Of a stretch of 64,000 nucleotides of DNA, positions 26,293 to 34,973 are shown one piece after another. How positions within the stretch are numbered: the first letter of the stretch is position 1; each line of letters opens with the position of its first letter. The notes below the pieces were generated by a model. That model searched no databases and had not been told where the DNA came from. It saw nothing but the letters and a program-made list of their open reading frames with translations. A program made the position numbers and the translations under genes. The DNA comes from Paenibacillus oceani (GTDB taxonomy: Bacteria > Bacillota > Bacilli > Paenibacillales > NBRC-103111): assembly GCF_014705615.1 (NCBI RefSeq), contig NZ_JACXJA010000003.1, positions 248,001 to 312,000 on the forward strand. The letters run 5' to 3'.

Positions 26293-26329
26293 CAAGCCGC
26301 TCATTTACCCGGGATAAATGTACGGCTTG
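26293..26329 (+). terminator. Long hairpin downstream of the RND gene, upstream of the lipoprotein remnant
   Basis: CAAGCCG/CGGCTTG and CATTTA/TAAATG stack with small symmetric bulges. There is no T-run, so it may be either a 3' end stabiliser or a leader element of the following lipoprotein gene. Confidence 0.4.
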
Positions 26330-26359
26330 CTCAAAACTAGTGCAAAAGGGTGGTATTGT

Positions 26360-26645
26360 TTGAAGCTGAAAAAAACGTTTTTGACGCTGTTAACTACGAT
26401 GATGAGCGCATCCCTTGTGCTGTCCGCTTGCGGCGGCAGCTCAGGCGCCGATCACGAATGATTCGAACAAACCGGCGCCTGAGAACAAGGACCCGATCAC
26501 GCTGAAATGGTCTTACAATTTTGGGGAAGAGACGTTCAAAACCTACATTAAGGAACCGATAATTCATAACACGCTGCCCTCGTTGTATTCATATTCGCGA
26601 ATATCCGCAAATTCCGCAACGAATCGGGATTCGGAACGTACATGA
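26360..26645 (+). pseudogene. Truncated, frameshifted extracellular solute-binding lipoprotein
   Basis: A TTG at 26360, with AAAGGGTGG upstream, starts a clear lipoprotein signal (basic KLKK, hydrophobic core, LSACGG lipobox). The frame stops at 26460 after 33 codons. A shifted frame carries on with TNDSNKPAPENKDPITLKWS and then YNFGEETFKTYIKEPI, the usual mature start of a family-1 solute-binding protein, and ends at 26645. At least 350 further residues are missing, and no permeases follow. It is a decayed transporter component. Confidence 0.65.
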
Positions 26646-26663
26646 AGCGAGGGGGGTAAAGCG

Positions 26664-26825
26664 ATGTTTACTTTGGAGGAAAAGCAATACATGCTCAAGC
26701 TGCTTGCCAAGGAGAAGCGGAGCAACTGGTTCGGGCTGAAGAAGACGCCCGCCGTACACCCGAAGCTGACGGAAAAGCTGGAACAGATGGTTCGCAACGA
26801 GCTGGTCAATAAAAAGCATTTGTGA
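26664..26825 (+). CDS. Small conserved-looking hypothetical protein, 53 aa
   Basis: ATG 26664 has GAGGGGGG eight bases upstream. The product is highly charged and helical (FTLEEKQYMLKLLAKEKRSN, then LTEKLEQMVRNELVNKK) with no membrane segment or cysteine. The strong ribosome binding site and clean amino acid use argue that it is real. I recall similar 50-55 residue proteins in other paenibacilli, but function is unknown. It follows the lipoprotein remnant and precedes a convergent gene. Confidence 0.6.
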   Translation: MFTLEEKQYMLKLLAKEKRSNWFGLKKTPAVHPKLTEKLEQMVRNELVNKKHL

Positions 26826-26937
26826 GGAGTTTATCTACTTCCTTTTTTTCGTTGGAGTGTGCTCGCGGTAATCCGGATTATAGGTTTTACAAGACGAGCC
26901 CCGAAGGTGCTTCCACGTTAGGGGGAGCTTAGCGCGC

Positions 26938-26988
26938 AGAAAAGCTGCAGAACGTTTCGTTCTACAGCTTTTCTGCTTTTCTTTTTTG
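26938..26988. terminator. Terminator between convergent genes
   Basis: AGAAAAGCTG.AGAACG pairs with CGTTCT.CAGCTTTTCT around a TTT loop, followed on the plus strand by a T-rich run. The hairpin covers the last codons of the minus-strand gene. Confidence 0.7.
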
Positions 26989-27396
26989 CTGCGGGGTAAG
27001 CGGTCCGTTCAGTTCGTATACGTACGAGCCGTTCTCGGCGACGCGGAGCTTGGCGTACCCTTTCTTTCGGAGTTGCTCTAACATTTCTCCGGCTTCTTCC
27101 AGGTTCATGTCGGAGGCGAGTACGACCTCCATCGGTGTGATCAGCCCTTCGTTGCGGACGGCGATTTGAAGCACGATTTTTTCGGCGGTTTCACGGATAT
27201 CAAGCTCGGCTTGCCTTTGCTGCTGCCGGGCTTTATTTTTGCTGTGCCAGAACCAGTAAGCGCTGCCTAAGGCTGCAAGAATCAGGATGACCCAGCCGAA
27301 TCGGACCAGGAGCGGGAGCAGGGAGAAGATCAGGACCAAGCCGACAAATAAGGCCAGGCAGCCGAGCCATGAGCTGCCGCCGGTATTCTTTTGCAT
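26962..27396 (-). CDS. Small membrane protein with C-terminal winged-helix-like domain, 144 aa
   Basis: Two adjacent hydrophobic helices (residues about 10-30 and 33-50) are followed by a basic, glutamine-rich linker. The C-terminal domain (AVRNEGLITPMEVVLASDMN, then MLEQLRKKGYAKL) reads like a winged helix-turn-helix ending in a beta wing. Similar two-helix plus wHTH proteins occur in Firmicutes without known function. It is divergent from the BrkB-family gene. Confidence 0.65.
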   Translation of the reverse strand: MQKNTGGSSWLGCLALFVGLVLIFSLLPLLVRFGWVILILAALGSAYWFWHSKNKARQQQRQAELDIRETAEKIVLQIAVRNEGLITPMEVVLASDMNLEEAGEMLEQLRKKGYAKLRVAENGSYVYELNGPLTPQQKRKAEKL

Positions 27397-27504
27397 AAGA
27401 TCACGCTCGATTCGAATGAATTGTAATGAAGAACAGGGTCCGGGATTGGTTTCATACTATACGGGGTAATAGGTACAAAGGTTACAAAGAAATGGGGGAT
27501 TGCG

Positions 27505-28467
27505 ATGAAAAAGAAGCGTAACATCGGACGTATGGAGTTTATCCGGCAGTTGGTTTGCCGGTTTCGCGACGACGAAGTTCCGGCCTTGGGCGCACAGCTC
27601 ACGTATTATCTGATTCTCGCTTTTTTTCCGTTTCTCATCTTTTTGGTTAGTGTGGTCGGCGTTATGCAGATGTTCGGCGAAGAGGTGATCCGTGATCTGA
27701 TTCTCTTGCTTCCGGAGCAGTCGTCGGGATTGATTCGTACCGTTCTTGATGAGGTAACCGCATCGAGAAGTCATTCGCTGTTGTCCCTCGGCATGGTCGC
27801 GACGATCTGGTCGGCCTCGAACGGGATTAATGCGGTGATCAAAGGGCTGAACAAAGCGTACGATGAGGCGGAGACGCGGCCGTTCTGGAAAGTGCGGGGC
27901 CTGTCCGTGTTGTCTACGATTATCCTGGCCGTTGTGTTCCTGCTGTCGGCGTCCATGGTGGTCTTCGGCAAAGTGATCGGCGAGCAGCTGTTTGAGCGGT
28001 TGGGTTACCCGGCAGGCTTTGACACGATCTGGAGCATAGTCAAATATGTAATTCCGTTAGCGGCGATGCTCGGTGTGTTTATGCTGCTGTACCGCTTCGC
28101 TCCGAACCGCAAACTGCGCTACCAGGACGTATGGCCGGGAGCGCTGGCTGCTGCGCTGGGCTGGATCGTCACCTCGCTGCTGTTTTCCTTTTACGTGAAT
28201 GCGTTCGGCAGCTATTCCAAAACGTACGGGAGTCTCGGCGGGGCGATCGTGCTGCTGATCTGGCTGTACATCAGCTCGATTATCCTTCTCGTCGGAGGGG
28301 AGATGAACGCGACGTTCGCTTTTTTCAGAGAAGGGAAAGCGAAGGACGAGTGCAAGCGGTACGGCTGGAACTTGCCGATGTTCAGCAAAAGAAACGCCTC
28401 CCCGGAGGCGGCCAATCGCGAACGGACAGGGGCGGGAAGAACGCAAACGGCGGATGACGGCGTGTGA
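27505..28467 (+). CDS. YihY/BrkB family (UPF0761) membrane protein, 320 aa
   Basis: The FRDDEVPALGAQLTYYLILAFFPFLIFL start, the SASNGINAVIKGLNKAYD motif and SYSKTYGSLGGAIVLLIWLYISS near the last helix are diagnostic of YihY/BrkB proteins. Six membrane helices are visible. The family was once called ribonuclease BN in error; its real role, possibly transport or envelope-related, is unknown. ATG 27505 has GGGGGA upstream. The C-terminal 45 residues are polar and cytoplasmic. Confidence 0.9.
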   Translation: MKKKRNIGRMEFIRQLVCRFRDDEVPALGAQLTYYLILAFFPFLIFLVSVVGVMQMFGEEVIRDLILLLPEQSSGLIRTVLDEVTASRSHSLLSLGMVATIWSASNGINAVIKGLNKAYDEAETRPFWKVRGLSVLSTIILAVVFLLSASMVVFGKVIGEQLFERLGYPAGFDTIWSIVKYVIPLAAMLGVFMLLYRFAPNRKLRYQDVWPGALAAALGWIVTSLLFSFYVNAFGSYSKTYGSLGGAIVLLIWLYISSIILLVGGEMNATFAFFREGKAKDECKRYGWNLPMFSKRNASPEAANRERTGAGRTQTADDGV

Positions 28468-28509
28468 GCGCTAGTCCTTTCCTTTATTCGAAACCCCGGC
28501 CGGATTAGT

Positions 28510-28655
28510 GAAGCGGGGGGAACGTGAATCGGGTAATGGGAATCTGGGCAACATCGCGGGGCCCGGGGAACGTGAATCCGGACAGCGTGAACCCGGGCAG
28601 CGCGAACCGGATAAATGTGAACCTAGGGAACGTCACCTAAGCAACGTGATCCCGG
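28510..28655. repeat. Degenerate low-complexity stretch of CCGGGNAACGTGAA-like words
   Basis: About eight imperfect words resembling GGGGAACGTGAATC follow one another at 14-20 bp intervals between the BrkB-family gene and the next promoter. No gene or stable single hairpin is apparent. Confidence 0.5.
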
Positions 28656-28725
28656 ATTAAAGTTGATTACCGATAAATTTATGGTAGTTTTGTTGGTGAA
28701 ATGGAACGTTTATGTAAAATTTTTC

Positions 28726-28769
28726 TTGAGTGCGAACAAGTGTTTGGTTTATAATGGAGATAAACCAAA
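28726..28769 (+). promoter_or_regulatory. Promoter with a 10-bp palindrome centred on the -10 box
   Basis: TTGAGT (28726-28731), an 18-bp spacer and TATAAT (28750-28755) form the promoter. TTTGGTTTAT (28743-28752) and ATAAACCAAA (28760-28769) form a perfect inverted repeat with a 7-bp spacer, so a bound protein would cover the -10. A GGAGGTG ribosome binding site follows. Confidence 0.6.
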
Positions 28770-28793
28770 ACTTGTATCCGGAGGTGTTCCCGT

Positions 28794-29195
28794 ATGTCTG
28801 CACCGCTTCCTACACGCCCAGTCGCTCCTGCCGTCCCTGCCGAACATATGCATCTGATTCGCAATCTGGTCATCCTGCCCGTTGTTTTGTCCGCTTTCGA
28901 ATGCGATAAGATGTATTTCGAGAACAATCACAATTCCGGAGTAATGAGTCCTTATGCAGCGGTTGCTCAGCGGGCCATCAACCGGATTCAGGACGATATC
29001 GACAGGTTGACCGATACGCTCCGTCAGCAAGGTATCGAAGTGTACGCGGAGAAACGCAACCAGAACGGGATCAACCGCGTGTTCAACTTCCAAGGCAGCC
29101 GGAACGTTTATGCTTTGCGTTGGGGAGCGTTCGACGCCGAGATCGACCTGCTGACGAACTATTATTTGGGGAATCTGGCCGAGGACGAGAAGTGA
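28794..29195 (+). CDS. Hypothetical protein, 133 aa, under a palindrome-overlapped promoter
   Basis: I do not recognise the family. The first 18 residues are proline-rich (PLPTRPVAPAVPAE). Then comes a mixed alpha/beta stretch with a helix of polar repeats (QRAINRIQDDIDRLTDTLRQ) and a strand-rich tail containing VYALRWGAFDAEIDLL. It is soluble, with no signal peptide. ATG 28794 follows GGAGGTG by seven bases. It is monocistronic, preceded by a promoter with a perfect 10-bp palindrome, so expression is probably controlled by a dedicated repressor or by itself. Confidence 0.7.
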   Translation: MSAPLPTRPVAPAVPAEHMHLIRNLVILPVVLSAFECDKMYFENNHNSGVMSPYAAVAQRAINRIQDDIDRLTDTLRQQGIEVYAEKRNQNGINRVFNFQGSRNVYALRWGAFDAEIDLLTNYYLGNLAEDEK

Positions 29196-29350
29196 GGATG
29201 TTTTGCTGCCCGGCAGGACGGTCTGGACCCGGAACGCTTCATGCTGACGGCGAGGCAGTTGGTAGTCAAGGAATATATGATCGTGTACGGGGAAGTACAC
29301 TTCGATAATAATAAAATAAAAGCCATAAAAGCCCGGTGCACCCTATGTAG

Positions 29351-29377
29351 AAGCACTCGGATCAGAGTGCTTTTTTT
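29351..29377 (+). terminator. Rho-independent terminator
   Basis: AAGCACTC and GAGTGCTT enclose a six-base loop and lead into seven T. It terminates the hypothetical gene's transcript about 150 bases after its stop. The 290 bases after it, up to the tRNA genes, are AT-rich and hold no gene I can support. Confidence 0.85.
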
Positions 29378-29667
29378 CGCTTTGCCCCTTTTTAAGCGGG
29401 GAGGGGAACCGAATAAGAGCCTTGATTCTATGGGCTTTCGAAATTCAGGATAATTTCTATACAGACGGTGAATATATTTGGGGAGTTAATAGCGAACACA
29501 AAGTATATTTCAGATACCCTATTTCCTTACTGGAGTCCGTCTGCATTTATTCAGATTATACTTCCGCGGTGGTCTTTGCATTGTACAATCAGTCATCCAA
29601 ATTAATCCGCTTTTTTGTCTTGAAATTCATACAGGCGTATGTTATATTTATTTCTGCCGCTAAAAAT

Positions 29668-29741
29668 GCGGGTGTAGTTCAATGGCAGAACTCCAGCTTC
29701 CCAAGCTGGTGGCGTGGGTTCGATTCCCATCACCCGCTCCA
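29668..29741 (+). tRNA. tRNA-Gly (anticodon CCC)
   Basis: Acceptor arms [15 protein letters not shown]-arm with TAGTTCAATGGCAGAAC, anticodon stem CCAGC/GCTGG with loop TTCCCAA, and T-arm GTGGGTTCGATTCCCAT fold into a full cloverleaf. The CCA end is encoded. It is 14 bases before tRNA-Arg, probably co-transcribed. Confidence 0.95.
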
Positions 29742-29755
29742 GCCTCAACATTCAT

Positions 29756-29829
<74 letters not shown>

Positions 29830-29837
29830 TTCGATAC

Positions 29838-29865
29838 AGCACAAGCTTATGCTTGTGCTTTTGTT
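29838..29865 (+). terminator. Terminator of the tRNA operon
   Basis: AGCACAAGC and GCTTGTGCT enclose TTAT, followed by TTTTGTT. Confidence 0.8.
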
Positions 29866-29869
29866 CGTT

Positions 29870-30020
29870 GTACACCCAGTATGGGCATCATCTTTAGGGC
29901 GAAAGTCCCGACCGGAGTGCCGGCGAACGCCTCTCATTCGCCAAACGCACGAATGTCCCACCTTGAGGTGGAATCTGAAGGAGAGCAGGAGGCAAAGACG
30001 CGAACCAATCTTGTACATCC
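29870..30020 (+). mobile_element. Group II intron 5' fragment (domain I remnant)
   Basis: The start GTACACCCAGTATGG resembles the GTGCGCCCAGCATGG 5' end of bacterial group II introns. GGGCGAAAGTCCCGACC, GTCCCACCTTGAGGTGGAAT and CTGAAGGAGAGCAGGAGGCAA then follow in the order found in intron domain I. The similarity ends near 30020, where repeat copy B begins. There is no reverse transcriptase frame and no domain V, so this is a dead fragment, located just after a tRNA operon terminator as many such introns are. Confidence 0.6.
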
Positions 30021-30042
30021 CTTGATTATGGGCAGTTGGAAT

Positions 30043-30247
30043 GCTGAATAAGGTGGTTTGTACCATTTATTTTATCCAAATCCAGTTTGAACGGGGAAAT
30101 AGGAGCGGTTTGAAGCAGCTATAATTGTCGAAAATGGTGCTGACCCAGCCAGTTGGTTCATATAAGGGGTGCAAACCGCCTTTATTCGTTGCCGTCGGCC
30201 AAGTATACCGAATTTAGCGGATGTCAAAGACTCTTATTCCTTTGACT
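30043..30247 (+). repeat. Dispersed spaced-hairpin repeat, copy B
   Basis: Units start at 30046, 30096, 30160 and 30224 (spacings 50, 64, 64), exactly the spacing of copy C. Shared text includes GAGCGGTTTG, GAAAATGG, GACCCAGCCAG and AAGGGGTGCAAACCGCCTTTATTCG-like words. The final unit is a hairpin, GTCAAAG/CTTTGAC. It sits between the group II fragment and the YsoA-like gene. Confidence 0.75.
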
Positions 30248-30411
30248 GACAACCACCATATTTGAACGTACAAAATCGGGAATAATAATGAAAGAAGAAA
30301 TACACGTTATCAGGTTTTATTTTCCGCACACCACGTCGCAGCTGTTCGAGGGATGCACATTTCTGATACAATGAGAGAACGTGAAAATATGGGAAGGCGG
30401 TGGTAAGAGAC

Positions 30412-31353
30412 GTGTCGTCCAATTCGGATAATGTGATATTGTTCCCGAAGACGATCGAGTATTACCAGAGCGAACTGACACGTTTGCTGGAGGGAGAATG
30501 CTATGCGGAAGCGGCCGGCATGCTCCGTTTTTTGCTTCAGTGCCAAAGCGACGATCCGGAGTACAAGGAGGAATGGCAGTCGCTGCTCGGGTGGCTGGTC
30601 GAGTCGTTTCCCGAATCGGTACGCGGACATGGAAGCAAGGGAACCGGCGTAACCGGTCCGTCCCCGGACGATGAGAACGAAGACGAAGTGGACGAAGCCG
30701 GTATGCTTAAACGGCATGTTCGGGCCAAAGCCGCCAATGACTCGAAATTCGCTGACAAGCTGCTGGACATGCTGGCGCCGCACGCAACGGCCGAGAAACA
30801 GATGATGGCGCTGGAGCAACTCGCCCATTTGGACCGGCGCATCGTAGGCGACAGGCTTAGACGCTGGCTGTCCGAAAGCCGTCTTCATCCGCTCGTTCAG
30901 TTTCGCGGTCTCCAGGTGCTGCGGACGATCGGTGAAACCGGAACGATCGAGATCCGCAAGCTGGGGCAGACGATGATGCTGACCATTGGCGATACACCGC
31001 TTCGTTACGAACAATATCCGGACCATCTGAGAGCGATCGGCGAAAGGGTCAAATCCGCAATGGAATCGAAGCAGCCCGGCTTGACGGAGCTGATTGAAGC
31101 GACATGGAAAGACTTTCTGGCTTTCGTTTATGGAACGGCCGTGTACGACGAGCTTCTCGCTTTGGATGAAACCGGCAAAAGCGTCTGGGCCGCAGCGCTT
31201 CACCATACGGTGGAGGAGATGCTTTTCGAGCGTGCAGACGAGCAAAAACTAGGAGAAATCTACGGGCTTCCGGAATCCGTTTCCAAATCGCTGAACAAGG
31301 CGCAGCAGGTCATCAAATTGTTCGCAACCGTATCCAGCCCTGCGGAATCGTAA
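30412..31353 (+). CDS. YsoA-like helical repeat protein upstream of tig, 313 aa
   Basis: The protein is almost wholly alpha-helical, with an N-terminal block (EYYQSELTRLLEGECYAEAA) resembling TPR/helical repeats and an acidic linker at residues 85-95. In B. subtilis the gene before tig is ysoA, a TPR-containing protein; position and general build agree, so this is probably its counterpart. GTG 30412 is used because GGTGG lies eight bases upstream; GTG 30400 is an alternative. Function is unknown; a role with nascent or misfolded proteins is only suggested by the neighbourhood. Confidence 0.7.
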   Translation: MSSNSDNVILFPKTIEYYQSELTRLLEGECYAEAAGMLRFLLQCQSDDPEYKEEWQSLLGWLVESFPESVRGHGSKGTGVTGPSPDDENEDEVDEAGMLKRHVRAKAANDSKFADKLLDMLAPHATAEKQMMALEQLAHLDRRIVGDRLRRWLSESRLHPLVQFRGLQVLRTIGETGTIEIRKLGQTMMLTIGDTPLRYEQYPDHLRAIGERVKSAMESKQPGLTELIEATWKDFLAFVYGTAVYDELLALDETGKSVWAAALHHTVEEMLFERADEQKLGEIYGLPESVSKSLNKAQQVIKLFATVSSPAES

Positions 31354-31370
31354 AGGAAATGATCCTACGC

Positions 31371-31398
31371 TTGAAATGAAGCCTCCTTATGTTATAAT
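31371..31398 (+). promoter_or_regulatory. Promoter of tig
   Basis: TTGAAA (31371-31376), 16-bp spacer and TATAAT (31393-31398) precede a roughly 90-base leader that contains GC-rich inverted sequences before the GGAGGGG ribosome binding site. Confidence 0.6.
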
Positions 31399-31493
31399 AT
31401 AGTGGTTAAATGGCCATTTTGAGAGCGCACGGGCCTTTGCAGCGGCTCCACGAGCGCGCGGGACCGGTAAATTTGTTGGAGGGGAAAGCATAA

Positions 31494-32795
31494 ATGAAAG
31501 CAACTTGGGAAAAAATAGAGAAGAACAAAGTCGTTCTTAACGTCGAAGTAGATGCTGAGCAAGTAGCATCGGCGTTGGACCGCGCCTTTAAGAAAGTAGC
31601 GTCTAAGGCTAACATTCCAGGATTCCGTAAAGGCAAAGTGCCACGCCAAATTTTCGAAGCCAAGTTCGGCGTTGAAAGCTTGTATCAGGATGCAGTAGAC
31701 ATTCTTTTGCCGGAATCGTATGTAAAAGCTCTGGATGAAACCGAGATCAAGCCGGTAGATCGTCCGGATGTAGAGATCGAGCAGTTCGGCAAAGGACAAG
31801 CCTTCGTCTTTAAAGCGACCGTTACGGTTAAGCCTGAAGTTCAACTGGGCGAGTACAAAGGGCTTGAAGTTGTTCAGAAAGAATCCGCCGTTTCCGAAGA
31901 AGAAATCGCTGAAGAGCTGAAGCGTCTGCAGCAGCGTCATGCCGAGCTCGTTGTCCTTGAAGAAGGTACTGCTGAGAATGGCGACATCGCAGTGATCGAC
32001 TTCGATGGTTCCGTTGACGGAGTTCCGTTCGAAGGCGGCAAAGCCGAAAAGCATTCGCTTGAACTCGGATCCGGCAGCTTCATTCCGGGCTTCGAAGAGC
32101 AAGTGGTAGGTATGGCCAAGGGCGAAGAAAAAGACGTTAACGTAACGTTCCCGGAAGAATACCATTCCGAAGAGCTGAAAGGCAAAGCGGCCGTATTCAA
32201 AGTCGTCTTGCATGACATCAAGCGCAAAAACCTGCCTGAGCTGGACGACGAGTTTGCCAAAGACGTTAGCGAATTCGACACGCTTGAAGAATTCAAGCAA
32301 GACATCCAGAAGCGTCTGCAGGAGCGCAAAGAACAGGCTAATGAGCAGGACCGCGAATCGGCGGTTGTCGAGAAAGCGGCTGCCAATGCCGAAGTGGAAA
32401 TCCCTGACGCGATGATTACGTCTGAAGTTGACCGCATGTTCGAAGACTTCACGAACCGTCTCAAAATGCAAGGCATGGACATCGACATGTACCTGAAATT
32501 TACGGGGCAGGATCAAGCGACTGTTAAGCAGCAAATGCGCACGGATGCGGAGCGCCGCGTTCGCAACGATCTGGTGCTTGAGGCGATTGCCAAAGCCGAG
32601 AGTATCAGTGCTACGGAAGAAGAAATCAACGGCGAGTTGGATCGTCTGGCTAGCCAGTACCAAAGATCCGTTGAGGAAATCCGCGTCATTTTGTCGGCGA
32701 ACGGCAGCCTCGACTCGATCGAGCACGATCTGATCGTGAAGAAAACGGTCGATTTCCTCGTGGAGAACAGCAAGGCGGTTGCGGAAGTAGCCTAA
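31494..32795 (+). CDS. tig: Trigger factor, ribosome-associated chaperone and peptidyl-prolyl isomerase, 433 aa
   Basis: All three domains are present. The N-terminal ribosome-binding domain has the signature FRKGKVPRQIFEAKFG. The FKBP-type isomerase domain (about residues 150-245) has GDIAVIDFDGSVDG and GSFIPGFEEQVVGM. The C-terminal chaperone arms are long helices. It binds ribosomal protein uL23 at the exit tunnel and shields nascent chains. Codon use is noticeably closer to highly expressed genes than in flanking genes. It has its own promoter and terminator. Confidence 0.97.
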   Translation: MKATWEKIEKNKVVLNVEVDAEQVASALDRAFKKVASKANIPGFRKGKVPRQIFEAKFGVESLYQDAVDILLPESYVKALDETEIKPVDRPDVEIEQFGKGQAFVFKATVTVKPEVQLGEYKGLEVVQKESAVSEEEIAEELKRLQQRHAELVVLEEGTAENGDIAVIDFDGSVDGVPFEGGKAEKHSLELGSGSFIPGFEEQVVGMAKGEEKDVNVTFPEEYHSEELKGKAAVFKVVLHDIKRKNLPELDDEFAKDVSEFDTLEEFKQDIQKRLQERKEQANEQDRESAVVEKAAANAEVEIPDAMITSEVDRMFEDFTNRLKMQGMDIDMYLKFTGQDQATVKQQMRTDAERRVRNDLVLEAIAKAESISATEEEINGELDRLASQYQRSVEEIRVILSANGSLDSIEHDLIVKKTVDFLVENSKAVAEVA

Positions 32796-32815
32796 TCCGA
32801 TAGCGACAATGCGAC

Positions 32816-32847
32816 AAGGCACGTTTGTTCCTAACGTGCCTTTCGTT
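32816..32847 (+). terminator. Terminator after tig
   Basis: AAGGCACGTT and AACGTGCCTT enclose a seven-base loop, followed by TCGTTT. It suggests clpP has its own promoter. Confidence 0.75.
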
Positions 32848-32995
32848 TACCCATCCGGACAGGATTTTACAGTTTTACGCAGCCGGGCATAAGTTTTAAA
32901 ACCGAATACATACATTGGTATTAACGCCAAAAATGACATGAGGCCGCAAACGTGATACAATAAATGCAGCTTACAAAAGAAATGAGGGAAACAAT

Positions 32996-33586
32996 ATGGG
33001 CCTGATTCCTATGGTGGTTGAGCAGGAAAGCCGGGGCGAGCGTTCGTACGACATCTACTCGCGCCTTCTGAAGGACCGCATCATTTTTTTGGGCAGTGCG
33101 ATCGACGACGACGTGGCGAATCTGGTTATCGCCCAGCTGTTGTTTTTGGCCGCCCAAGATTCCGAGAAAGACATCAGCCTCTATATCAACTCGCCTGGGG
33201 GCTCGGTTACAGCCGGCTTAGGCATTTATGATACGATGCAGTATATCCAGCCTGATGTTTCCACCATTTGCGTCGGCATGGCAGCCAGCATGGGTTCATT
33301 GCTGCTGACCGCAGGCGCGAAAGGCAAACGTTTTGCGCTTCCCAACAGCGAAGTGATGATTCACCAGCCGCTAGGCGGCGTTCGGGGACAGGCGGCCGAT
33401 ATTAAGATTCATGCCGACTGGATCTTGAAGACGAAGCACAAGCTGAATGAAATATACGTGCACCATACCGGCCAGCCCTACGACAAGATCGAGCGGGATA
33501 CGGACCGGGACAACTTCATGAGTGCGGGGCAAGCCGTCGAGTACGGGCTCATCGACAAGGTGATAACTCATATTAATCAGCAATAG
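32996..33586 (+). CDS. clpP: ATP-dependent Clp protease proteolytic subunit, 196 aa
   Basis: The complete serine protease triad is visible: Ser98 in GMAASMG, His123 in MIHQPLGG and Asp172 in DTDRDNF. The N-terminal LIPMVVEQ loop, which gates the pore and contacts the ATPase, is conserved. Fourteen subunits form the barrel that works with ClpX here and with ClpC elsewhere. clpX begins 12 bases after the stop with AGGAGGTGATCC. I saw no CtsR heptad repeat upstream. Confidence 0.97.
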   Translation: MGLIPMVVEQESRGERSYDIYSRLLKDRIIFLGSAIDDDVANLVIAQLLFLAAQDSEKDISLYINSPGGSVTAGLGIYDTMQYIQPDVSTICVGMAASMGSLLLTAGAKGKRFALPNSEVMIHQPLGGVRGQAADIKIHADWILKTKHKLNEIYVHHTGQPYDKIERDTDRDNFMSAGQAVEYGLIDKVITHINQQ

Positions 33587-33597
33587 GAGGTGATCCT

Positions 33598-34869
33598 ATG
33601 TTTAAATTCAATGACGAAAAAGGTCAGCTGAAATGTTCGTTTTGCGGCAAATCCCAAGACCAGGTTCGTAAACTGGTAGCCGGTCCTGGCGTTTATATTT
33701 GCGACGAATGCATCGAGCTTTGCACCGAGATCGTTGAAGAGGAACTGGGCAGCGAGGAAGAACTGGAACTGAAGGACGTACCGAAGCCAAAAGACATCCG
33801 TTCAATTCTTGATCAGTATGTTATTGGTCAGGAGCAAGCGAAGAAGTCGCTTTCGGTTGCCGTTTATAACCATTACAAACGGATCAATTCGCAAAGCAAA
33901 GTGGAGGATGTCGAGCTTCAGAAGAGCAATATCGTTCTCATCGGTCCGACGGGCAGCGGGAAAACGCTTCTGGCGCAAACGCTCGCCAAAATTTTGAACG
34001 TTCCGTTCGCTATAGCGGACGCGACTTCGCTTACGGAAGCCGGCTATGTCGGTGAAGACGTAGAGAACATCTTGCTGAAGCTGATTCAAGCGGCCGACTA
34101 CGACGTCGAGAAGGCCGAAAAAGGGATCATCTATATCGATGAAATCGACAAAGTGGCGCGCAAATCCGAGAACCCTTCAATTACCCGTGACGTATCGGGT
34201 GAAGGCGTCCAGCAAGCGCTCCTGAAAATATTGGAAGGAACGGTCGCATCCGTCCCTCCTCAAGGCGGACGCAAACATCCGCATCAGGAATTTATCCAGA
34301 TCGATACGACGAACATTCTGTTTATTTGCGGCGGAGCTTTTGACGGGATCGAGCAAATCATCAAGCGCCGGATCGGCAAAAAAGTGATCGGCTTTAGCAG
34401 CGAAGGTCACAAAACCGACCTGAAGCCGGGCGAATATTTGTCGCTCGTGCTGCCGGAAGATTTGCTGAAGTTCGGACTCATTCCCGAGTTCGTGGGCCGT
34501 CTGCCGGTTATCTCGACTCTGGAGCCTCTGGACGAGTCCGCGCTGGTACGGATTTTGACCGAACCGAAAAATGCGCTAGTGAAGCAGTACCAGAAAATGC
34601 TCGAGATGGATAATGTCGCTCTCGAGTTTACTCCGGAAGCGCTCGATGCGATTGCCAAGGAAGCGATCAAGCGCAATACGGGTGCCCGGGGACTGCGAGC
34701 GATCATCGAGGGAATTATGCTTGATGTGATGTTCGAGGTGCCTTCCCGCGACGACGTCATCAACTGTGTCGTTACGAAGGAAGTCGTCATGGACAAAATC
34801 ACGCCCGAGCTCAAAACGAAGGACGGCAAGTCCGCTGCGGGCAAAAACAAGAAAGAAGAAAGCGCGTAA
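33598..34869 (+). CDS. clpX: ATP-dependent Clp protease ATP-binding subunit ClpX, 423 aa
   Basis: The N-terminal C4 zinc domain ([17 protein letters not shown] and CDECIELC) binds adaptors. The AAA+ core has Walker [11 protein letters not shown], Walker [10 protein letters not shown] and the pore loop GYVGEDVEN. The IGF loop in [10 protein letters not shown] docks on ClpP. Length is typical. It is tightly coupled to clpP (12-base gap), so the two are made together. Confidence 0.97.
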   Translation: MFKFNDEKGQLKCSFCGKSQDQVRKLVAGPGVYICDECIELCTEIVEEELGSEEELELKDVPKPKDIRSILDQYVIGQEQAKKSLSVAVYNHYKRINSQSKVEDVELQKSNIVLIGPTGSGKTLLAQTLAKILNVPFAIADATSLTEAGYVGEDVENILLKLIQAADYDVEKAEKGIIYIDEIDKVARKSENPSITRDVSGEGVQQALLKILEGTVASVPPQGGRKHPHQEFIQIDTTNILFICGGAFDGIEQIIKRRIGKKVIGFSSEGHKTDLKPGEYLSLVLPEDLLKFGLIPEFVGRLPVISTLEPLDESALVRILTEPKNALVKQYQKMLEMDNVALEFTPEALDAIAKEAIKRNTGARGLRAIIEGIMLDVMFEVPSRDDVINCVVTKEVVMDKITPELKTKDGKSAAGKNKKEESA

Positions 34870-34973
34870 GCGCCTATACCAATACGAACCGGCTTCCTCC
34901 AATCCGTCCGGGGTCCTTGATTTGGGCTCCGGACCGGTGCGGGGGATGTTTGGCATCATGGGGAGTGACGGCT

